A stretch of DNA of 64,000 nt. Source: Caenorhabditis remanei (Eukaryota > Nematoda > Chromadorea > Rhabditida > Rhabditidae). The stretch spans positions 3,906,001 to 3,970,000 of the forward strand of contig NC_071332.1 in NCBI RefSeq assembly GCF_010183535.1, read 5' to 3'. Below the pieces are notes generated by a model. That model had not been told where the DNA came from. It searched no databases and saw only the letters and a program-made list of their open reading frames with translations. This document shows positions 56,301-64,000 of this stretch, one piece after another (within the stretch, counting starts at the first letter, position 1; each line of letters begins with the position of its first letter). A program made the translations under genes and the position numbers.

Positions 56301-59300
56301 TGGACCGTTTTTTCAGTGATAACTTGACTTTTTCAGATAATTAATTGTTTGAGAAGTTATATAGAACATTTTTTTGTGATTTTGAATAAGGGGACCACGA
56401 GAAATTTTGCCCAAAAAACCACAAAAAAAACTTTTGTTGAAAAATATGAAAAAATAGGTTTTTCTCGTAGAACTAGTCGTACAAACGGAAAGTTTAGTTT
56501 CAGAAAATGACGAAAACCACTACTTTTACGAGAAAACCCTATTTTTTCATATTTTTCAACAAAAGTTTTTTTGTGGTTTTTTGGGCAAAATTTCTCGTGG
56601 TCCCCTTATTCAAAATCACAAAAAAATGTTCTATATAACTTCTCAAACAATTAATTATCTGAAAAAGTCAAGTTATCACTGAAAAAAACGGTCCATTTGA
56701 GGCTGTGGAGCTCACGGCTGCGAAACGTCTGGCTGCGAAACGTCTCGGCTGCGAAACGTCTGGCTGCGAAACGTCTGGCTGCGAAACGTCTGGCTGCGAA
56801 ATGTCTCGGCTGCGAAACGTCTGGCTGCGAAATGTCCCGGAGCCTAAATTTTGACCGATTTCCGAGCCAAAATACCGGAAAATCGGTCATTTTTTCGGGA
56901 TTTTCTAATGATTAAAAACAGAAATTAATCATTTTCGGATTTTCGACAATTGAATTAGCTTGGTACAGTTCTTACAACGGCGCTCCACGTTGAAAAATGT
57001 CTCTTTTTCTCTGAGTCTCTCAATTTCGCACACTATTTTCTTCGGTTTCGGTAGAGCGTGGTTGTAAGAAGTGTGCTGTGTTAATATGTTGAAAAATGTT
57101 CCAGTTTTTCGCATTTTTCGTTCAATTTTTCCAGCGAAAATCTCTAGAAATCGGCCGTTTTCTCCTTTTTTCATACTCAATTTGGCATTTTTCAGCCGCC
57201 AGACAACAAATCGACTCCACGGCCATCAAAATTAAAGAATGGGCAAAAGAGAAGAAGGAGGAGGAGCCTCCTGTCATTCCATCACATCGAAAGCCGTCGG
57301 AAGAGGGCGGAGAACCAGGGAAAGGTAGGGTTTTAGATGGAAAATCGAACGAAAATCGTGAAAACCGGAAAATTCGAGTTGAAAAACCATGAAAATCGGC
57401 CGAAAATGGCATTTTTTCGGAGTTTTTGAACCGAAAAAATGTGTTTAAAAACTGAAAAATTGATTAGATTTGTGAGAAAAAGGGCAATTTTCAACATTTT
57501 CAAGCAATTTTTCAACGAAAAATAATATTTTAAACAATTTTTTGACCGAATTTTTCGTGGTTTTTCCCAACTTTTAAAATTGATTTTGTTCGTGTTCAGC
57601 AGGAAAAGTACTAGAAAATCCGAAAAATTTGCCAGAAAATTTTTGTATCTCAATTTTTCCCAATTTTTGACGTTTTCAAGCGATTTTTCATCGAAAAATG
57701 TGATTTTAAACCAATTTTTGACCGAATTTTGTGATGTTTCCCAACTTTTTGATTTCATTTTGTTCGTTTTTAGCGCGAAAAGTACGATTTATGTCGAGTT
57801 TTTGAAATTTTCTCTCAATTTTTTTTCTGATTTTCCATCTCAAATTCTCAATTTTCAGTCCGTCCCCAATGGAGAGTATCAGCCGAGGAGGAACAACGGA
57901 CATCGGGACCCACAACTCCATCATCGGCTCCAGCAGTCCCCGCCCCCATCACCACCAATCGTCACAGTCGTTCCAGCAGGGCATCGACAGAAGAGAAGAC
58001 GACAACTGAATTCCGAGTGGACGCCCACTCTCGGCCTATTCCAGTTACGGAGATGACTCCGATCAGGGCAACGCCTGCATATCTTAGTGGAGGGTCTATG
58101 AGTCGCGGGTGAGCATTTTTGAAAAGAAAATCCGATTTTTCACCGAAAAAATATTGGAAAATTTTGGGTTTTTTGAGCTAGAAATCTCAAAATTTTGACT
58201 TTTTTGTGCTGAAAATCGCAAAATTTTGAGTTTTTTGAGCTTAAGATCTCAAAATTTTGATTTTTTTGAGCTAATAATCTCAAAATTCTGAATTTTTAAG
58301 CTAAAAATCTCAAAATTTTGGATTTTTTGAGCTTAAAATCTCAAATTTTTTAATTTTTAGAGCTGAAAATCTCAAAATTTTGATTTATTTTTGCTAAAAA
58401 TCTGAAAATTTCAAAATTTATGAGCTGGAAATGAGAAAATTTTGGATTTTTTGAGTTAAAAATGTGAGAATTTTTGTTTTTTCGAGCTGGAAATCTCAAA
58501 ATTTTTGAATTTTTTGTGCTGAAAATGGCAAAATTTTCAATTTTTTGAGCTAAAAATCTCTTTTTCCACTAAAACTATGCTGAAAATCAGTTAAATGACA
58601 TATTTTCAGCCGCTCCAATTCGCCGAGAGCTCCATCACGAGACGCCGTCCCTCAACCAGTTTCTGGAGAAACTCTGCTATCTTGGTGTCAAAGAGTCACT
58701 AATGGATATTCTCATGTCAAAATTCGTGATTTTACGTAAGTTTTTGAGGGGGAAAATTGAAATTTCAAAGCTAAATTTAGCATACTTGGGTGATTTCCAA
58801 TTAAAAATGACCCAATAAATTGTGTTTTCTAGCTTAAAAACACTGAAAACACCATTTTCAGATACATCGAATCTCAGAAGTCTGAGTATTTAGCGCTGAA
58901 ATTAGGCTCCGCCCACAAAAACTGAAAATTCCATCAAAATCAACAAATATTGCTTAATTTTCCTTGAAAAAACACTGAAAATGTCTGTTTTTGGTGCTTG
59001 AAACTCCGAAATTGAACGATTTTTACTAAATCCCATTTTTTGACACCAAAACCGTGATTTTCAGCTATTTTTCATGATTTTTTGATGATTTGATGATCAT
59101 TAGAATCTGAAATTTTACCACTTGAAAAATCTGGAAATTTCACAATTTTCAATTATTTTAATTCGAAATTTTAAATCATTAAAAAATTATAATTTTTATA
59201 TAAAAAATCGGCTAAATCTGTTGATTTTTTCATCGAAAATTGAAAAATTTTCAGATTTTTCAGTTCTACAATTTCAGATTCGGAAAATTAGATTCTGTTC

Positions 59301-62300
59301 ATCAAAAAATCATGAGAAATAGCATAAAATCATGGTTTTGGTACCGAAAATTAGGATTTTTCAATTGAAAAATAGTAAAAATCATTCAATTTTTGGAATT
59401 TGAGGCATCAAAAAGAGATATTTTCAGTGTTTTTTCAAGAAAAATTGAGCAATTTTTGTTGATTTTTACAGCATTTTTTTGTTTTTGTGGGCGGAGCTTC
59501 ATTTCAGCGCTAAATACTCGGACTTCTGAGATTCGATGTATCTGAAAATGGTGTTTTCAGTCATTTTTAATAGAAAACCACCCAAAAATCGCATTTTTGC
59601 CTTCAAAATTTCTCAAAACCCCATCATCCTTCTCTATTTCCAGAAAATCATGGGCAAACGGAAAATCCTTCAGTATCGTTAGAATCTGAAATTATAGCAC
59701 TGAAAAATCTGGAAATTTCACAATTTTCAATAAAAAAATCCGCAAATTCAGACGATTTTAATATAAAAATCATGATTTTTCAACAAAAATGCCTAATATC
59801 GCATTTCTGGCTTTCAATTTCTGGAAGTTTTACAATTTTTTCAATGAAAAATCAACAGATTCAGACGATTTTAATGTAAAAATTATGATTTTTAATTGAG
59901 AAAATGTCGAAATATGCCTATCTTCGCTTCACATTTTCTCAAAAACTCAACATCCTTCTCTATTTCCAGAAAATCGTTAGTAAACGGTCTTTTTTCATGC
60001 ATGAAACACTAATAATTTTCAAAATTGGATGAATTTTGGCTATGCTAATCTGGAAGTTCGACGTTTTTCTACAGGAAAAAATGGACAGAATGAGCCGATT
60101 TTTATATAAAACCCATACTAGCTCGGTGCAGTTCTTACAACTTCGCTTCATCGAAATTCCCTTGAAAAGTGTCTCTTTTTCTCTGAGTCTCTCAATTTCG
60201 CACACTATTTTCTTTGGTTTCGGTAGAGCGCGGTTGTAAGAAGCGTGTCCAGTTAGTAATTTTCAATAATTTTTGAACGAAAAATGCCTAAAATCGCATT
60301 TTTGCCTTCAAAATTTCTCAAAAACGTACCATCATCCTTCTCTATTTCCAGAAAATCATGGGCGAACGGACTCGCCCTATGCGCCGTCATCCACACGTAC
60401 CGTCCAGAATTGATTGGAGATTACGAATCTCTTGATATCTCCAACAGTCTAACCGATCAGAAATCAAATATTCAAAAAGGACTGGACGCCGCTTCAATGA
60501 TGGGTCTAACCGACATTCCCACGGTTTATTCGTTCGTCACGCCGGATCGAAAGGATATCGAACGTCTTCTACACGCTCTACGTCGGATTTTCGAAGGATT
60601 CGAGGATGGGACGACGCCCGCTTCCTTGTCGGATCATCGAATCTCTCGGACATTTGCAATCAATGAAATGGAGCAGAAAGTGGTCGCAGAGATCGCTGAG
60701 CTCCGGAATCAAAAGGATCTGGAAGATGCGGTGGACTATTCGAAGGTACCGGAAGAGGTGGCTCCGCCCCCAGTGACTCCTATTCAGTTGGCCAGTCGAA
60801 ATGCTGCATTGAATCAACCCATCGATGGAGATGACGATGATGAGACGGCGAGTATGGGATTCGAGAGAAGTAATGTTCGGTTGACAATGGTTACTCCGGG
60901 AGTTGGCACTTATCGATCGTCGGTGGGTAGTTTTGTAGGGGGAAATGGGTGTTTTCCTGTTGGAAAATTGTGTTTTTTTAATCGAAAAATCCAGATTTTC
61001 AGCCGGAAATCGAATTTTTCGGTTGAAAACCCTCAAAATTCACTTTAAAAATGGAATTTTCCGACAGAAAGATTGTCAGAACACAGATTTCCAAATCATT
61101 TTTTGAAATTTCAGCATGAACTCGACATTTTCCGATTAGACATCCTATATTTTTATGACAAAAAACTGACTTTCAGCTTAAAAAATGGACTTTTCTTGAT
61201 GAAAATTTAGTTTTTTAGTCAAAAATTGAGTATTCCAGCTTGAAAATATTGTTTTTTATCTCAAAAAATCAAGATTTTCAGCCGAAAATCCAGTTTTCCA
61301 GATGAAAATTTAGTTTCTGAAGGTAATTTCTATTTTGAGTTTTAAAAAAACGAGGTTCCCATTATGAAATCGACACTTTCGGGCTTAAAAATATTCACTT
61401 TTCTTGATGAAAATTTAGTTTTTTAGTCAAAAATTTAGTATTTCAGCTGGAAAACCTTGTTTTTTTAATCGAAAAATCAAGATTTTCAACCAAAAATCCA
61501 GTTTTTGAGCTGAAAATTTAAGCTCTTGATTCATCTGTTGAGACCCAAAAATATTATTTTGATTTTTTCGCAAAAAAGTCGAATTTTCGACTATGTTTTT
61601 ACATATCGATAAAACTCCAGTATACATAGGATTTTTGACTATTTTTGATAAAAATTTCAAAAAATTTCGAAAAATTTTGTGAAAAAATTGTGCTCATTTT
61701 TTGACTCCGGGCCGACCGGGCCGGGCCGGGCCGGGCCGATATTTTGCAAGTATGGTTAAAAATGAGATTTTCAGCTAGAAAACTCGTTTTTCATGTACTC
61801 AACAACATGAAAAACGAGTTTTATAGCTGAAAATCGAATTTTTATCCCATTTTTTGACAAAAATCGACTTTTCGATCCAAAAAATTAAACAGAAAAATGA
61901 TTTCTAAATCATTTATAAAAGTTCTACGCTAAAGTCCAGTTTCCCAGCATAAAATCGACAATTTCAGCCTTTTTTGATGTGAAAAACTTAATTTCAGCGT
62001 TAAAAGTTGTCTTTTCTTGAAGAAAAGTTAGTTTTTTAGTCGAAAATCAAAGTTTTCTATCGAAAAAATCGAGAAATGAAAGTTTTTCATCTAGACATTA
62101 AATTTTTGACTGAAAAAAAACACTTTTTTTGTTAAAATTTCCAGAAAGTTGATTAAAATCTCTTTTTTGGAACTGGAAATTAGAGTTTTAAAGCTAAAAT
62201 AGGCTTTTCCACTCAAAAACAAGAATATCTGCAATAAAATGTGTGATTTTTCCATCTAGAATCGAAATGTCCGAACTTTAAAACTCAATTTTGGGTTTTT

Positions 62301-64000
62301 TGAGTTGAAAATTGACTTTTTCTGACTTCAAAAAGTACATTTTCAGTCGGATTTCAACTCAAAATTCTTAATTTTTACCATCTAGAACCGAATAATTCCA
62401 GAACCGTGCCTCTCCATCAAAACGAGATGAACTGCGTCAACGTGCTCGTGAGATGCTCGAAAAATCATCAGCAGCTGGAGGGAATTCCAACCAAATCACA
62501 TCAACACCGAATGGTCGAAAGGGAAGTGATGAAGAGAGGCGACGCGAAGAGGTCAGACGACTTTTGGATGAGAAAAAGTCGACGGGTACGGTAGATTTTG
62601 TGATGGGAAGATAGCTGAAGGCGTGAGGATTCAGAATCAGTTTGAAAACGTTTTCTAGGCGGAAAATGAGCGGAAATATGGCATCTTTTGTCTGGAAAAT
62701 GGGTATTTTGGGTCATTTTCCCCCGGATTTTGAACGGAATCCGAATCAGTTTGAAAACATTTTCTAGGCGGAAAATGAGCCGAAATATGGCATTTTTTGT
62801 CTGGAAATTTGAAAAATTTCCCAAAATGCCGGATTCTGAACCCTTACCGACAGTAGCTCTTGTTCTGTTCGGGAGCTGAAGGCGTGAGAATTCAGAATTC
62901 GTTTGAGAAATTTTTCTAGGAGGAAAATGAGCTGATATATGGCGATTTTTGTCGGATATTTTGGGTCATTTTTCTCTCGGATTTTCATTTTTTAAGTTAA
63001 ATTTTTTTTAACGAATTCTGAATCCCCACGACTTGAGCTCTTTGCTGATTCCTTTTGTTGTGCAGTACAGTGTGAGTGTCTCCATCCCCCCATTTCAGCC
63101 ATTCCCTCCACTTCATCCTCTCCCTATCCACAATTCCGTCGGCTGAATGGATCGAATACCGATTTGCGTCCGATTGGTTCGTGTCTTTTTCTTGAAGTGG
63201 TGGTGTGAATTTTAAGGAAAATCGAGTTTTTGGACGGAAAAATCAATTTTTAGACGAAATTTCGCCGAAAAAAGTTTATTTTTGACAAAGTTTAACCGAA
63301 AAAATCCATTTTCAGAGGAATTTTCACCGAAAAAAACCATTTTTAGGCGGATTTCCACCGAAAAATTCCATTTTTAGACCCATTTTTCAACGAAAAAGTC
63401 TGTTTTAAGACGAATTTTCACCGAAAAATCCATTTTTAGATAAGTTTTCATCGAAAAAAGTCCATTTTTCACAAAGTTTCACCGAGAAAATCCATTATTA
63501 GATGAATTTTCACCGAAAAGTTCCGTTTTTCGACGGATTGAAACGAATAAAATCCTCTTTTAGACCAATTTTCACCGAAAATTCCATTTTTAGACGAATT
63601 CAGACGAAAAAATATCATTTTAGACGAATTTTAACCAGAAAAAAAACCATTTTTAGACCGAATTCCACCGGAAAAATCCTTTTTTAAATAATTTTCATTG
63701 AGAAAATCTGTTTTTTTGACGAATTTCACCGAAAAATTCCATTTTTATAGGAATCTTCACCAAAAAAATCTGTTTTTAAACGGATTTTCACGGAAAAATC
63801 CATTTTTAGACGAATTCAGACAAAAAAAATCCATTTTTCAAAATCGTCAAAAACCAGATTTACCGATCGATTCACACCGTTTTTTTTTGTGATTTTTCCC
63901 TTAATTGATATAGTGAGTGCGTGCAGTGTTTTCTCATTTATTTCAGGTCTCGATGTGCACAAATTCAAGAAAAGAGATCCATCGCCGACGCTCGTCCGCA
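53370..64000 (+). CDS. ehbp-1: EHBP1-family protein (EH-domain binding), 3' end outside window
   Basis: Ten exons: 53370-53444, 54196-54260, 55169-55626, 57196-57324, 57859-58108, 58610-58735, 60352-60922, 62402-62585, 63099-63176 and 63947 onward; all phases match. Residues about 15-165 are the N-terminal C2 domain (KFRFTVTLQELQLYTDEKWK ... KLKLRPLSPHLKSCSLIILL). A Pro/Ser/Thr-rich linker follows, then a calponin-homology domain at about 340-450 (LLSWCQRVTNGYSHVKIRDF, TKSWANGLALCAVIHTYRPE, DIPTVYSFVTPDRKDIERLL). A charged region DELRQRARE, RRREEVRRLLDEKK follows; the bMERB domain would lie downstream. EHBP1 links RAB-10/RAB-8 membranes with EHD/RME-1 and actin in endocytic recycling. Introns are long and repeat-laden. 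Confidence 0.9.
53472..54144. repeat. inverted-unit minisatellite in ehbp-1 intron 1
   Basis: About 20 occurrences of CGTAAATCTACAC-type units alternate with their complement GTGTAGATTTACGACCGTAA. Blocks of about 130 bp (53815-53945, 53955-54080) are themselves repeated. It fills most of the intron. Confidence 0.85.
55750..55890. repeat. 138-bp MITE copy in ehbp-1 intron 3
   Basis: ACGACACACTTCTTACAACC on the left; GGTGGAGCGCAGTTGTAAAA on the right; core GAAATTGAGAGACGCAGAGA. Confidence 0.8.
56183..56844. mobile_element. foldback element with CGCAGCCAGACGTTT repeats
   Basis: 21-bp ends (GGCTCCGGGACATTTCGCAG / CTGCGAAATGTCCCGGAGCC). Next to each end are about six tandem copies of the 15-mer GCAGCCAGACGTTTC, inverted on the other side. 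The arms then pair through AGCTCCACAGCCTCAAATGG and CACGAGAAATTTTGCCCAAA. 662 bp, in ehbp-1 intron 3. Confidence 0.9.
56953..57085. repeat. 138-bp MITE copy in ehbp-1 intron 3
   Basis: GCTTGGTACAGTTCTTACAA on the left and GGTAGAGCGTGGTTGTAAGA, GTGCTGTGTTAATA on the right. Confidence 0.8.
58150..58560. repeat. degenerate tandem repeat, about 40-bp period
   Basis: Around ten imperfect units of TTTTTTGAGCTAAAAATCTC followed by AAAATTTTGA in ehbp-1 intron 5. Confidence 0.75.
58861..59560. repeat. inverted repeat in ehbp-1 intron 6
   Basis: TACATCGAATCTCAGAAGTC ... GCTCCGCCCACAAAAA on the left is mirrored by TTTTTGTGGGCGGAGC ... GACTTCTGAGATTCGATGTA on the right, about 650 bp apart. The arms continue inward through shorter AT-rich matches. 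Confidence 0.75.
60115..60256. repeat. 138-bp MITE copy in ehbp-1 intron 6
   Basis: GTTCTTACAACTTCGCTTCA on the left and GGTAGAGCGCGGTTGTAAGA on the right, about 100 bp before exon 7. Confidence 0.8.
61540..61750. repeat. partial GGGCC-type MITE in ehbp-1 intron 7
   Basis: The AT-rich core (TCGCAAAAAAGTCGAATTTT) is the complement of the core of 28672-28997. One GC-rich end survives, GGGCCGACCGGGCCGGGCC, followed by TTTTGCAAGTATGG. Confidence 0.75.
63225..63850. repeat. tandem repeat, about 31-36-bp period, ehbp-1 intron 9
   Basis: About eighteen imperfect units of CATTTTTAGACGAATTTTCA followed by CCGAAAAAATC fill the last intron in the window. Confidence 0.85.

Overview
The window is genomic DNA of a Caenorhabditis-type nematode. 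The evidence is AT-rich sequence, protein genes split by GT-AG introns with TTTCAG-type acceptors, AATAAA poly(A) signals, several acceptors immediately before start codons (candidate trans-splice sites), and the gene content: MDF-1/MAD1, intron-bearing H2A, H2B and H4, a GDP-fucose transporter and EHBP-1. From memory, C. elegans mdf-1, his-35 and the GDP-fucose transporter nstp-10 all sit on cosmid C50F4 of chromosome V, so this looks like the syntenic block in another Caenorhabditis species. I could not run a search, so gene names rest on residues I recognise. Exon models were built by hand from splice consensus and reading-frame continuity.

Layout. 1-10 kb: the last three exons of an unrecognised gene and a duplicated piece of its 3' exon; a complete papain-family protease (2651-4878); two foldback elements filled with a short GGAAGTC-type repeat; an inverted fragment of the protease gene; a striking tandem array of six long hairpins (7333-8611); and a minus-strand multi-pass membrane gene (8651-9889) ending 40 bp from that array. 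10-19.4 kb: a transposon graveyard with long palindromes and a 2.7-kb hAT-like element that carries a tRNA-Gly(GCC) gene and the 5' end of a host gene. 19.4-24.6 kb: three tandem paralogues of a small four-helix membrane protein (the middle one frameshifted), separated by a 1.1-kb perfect-type palindrome. 24.9-26.8 kb: a COMM-domain gene.

27-51 kb: conserved housekeeping block. Minus strand: an MTERF3-like mitochondrial factor (27474-30576), a tandem double-Nudix protein of the NUDT14 type (32060-37224), mdf-1 (37492-41753) and H2A. Plus strand: H2B, a 91-residue acidic/basic protein with a histone-style promoter, and H4. Then the GDP-fucose transporter on the minus strand (46761-50522). H2A and H2B appear to share a divergent promoter (TATA boxes at 43661 and 43733), and no H3 is present. 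mdf-1 and the Nudix gene are 268 bp apart in the same orientation, as in a nematode operon. 51-64 kb: a foldback element, then the plus-strand ehbp-1 gene, whose 3' end lies beyond the window; its introns are full of foldbacks, minisatellites and copies of a 138-bp MITE.

The observation I rate highest is the hairpin array. Three tandem units of about 470 bp each contain a B hairpin followed by an A hairpin. Stems keep pairing despite sequence change, and the C-rich bulge of each B is complementary over 8 nt to the G-rich loop of its own A, with the two partners changing together between units. This suggests an undescribed structured RNA, or a set of very long hairpins in a 3' UTR.
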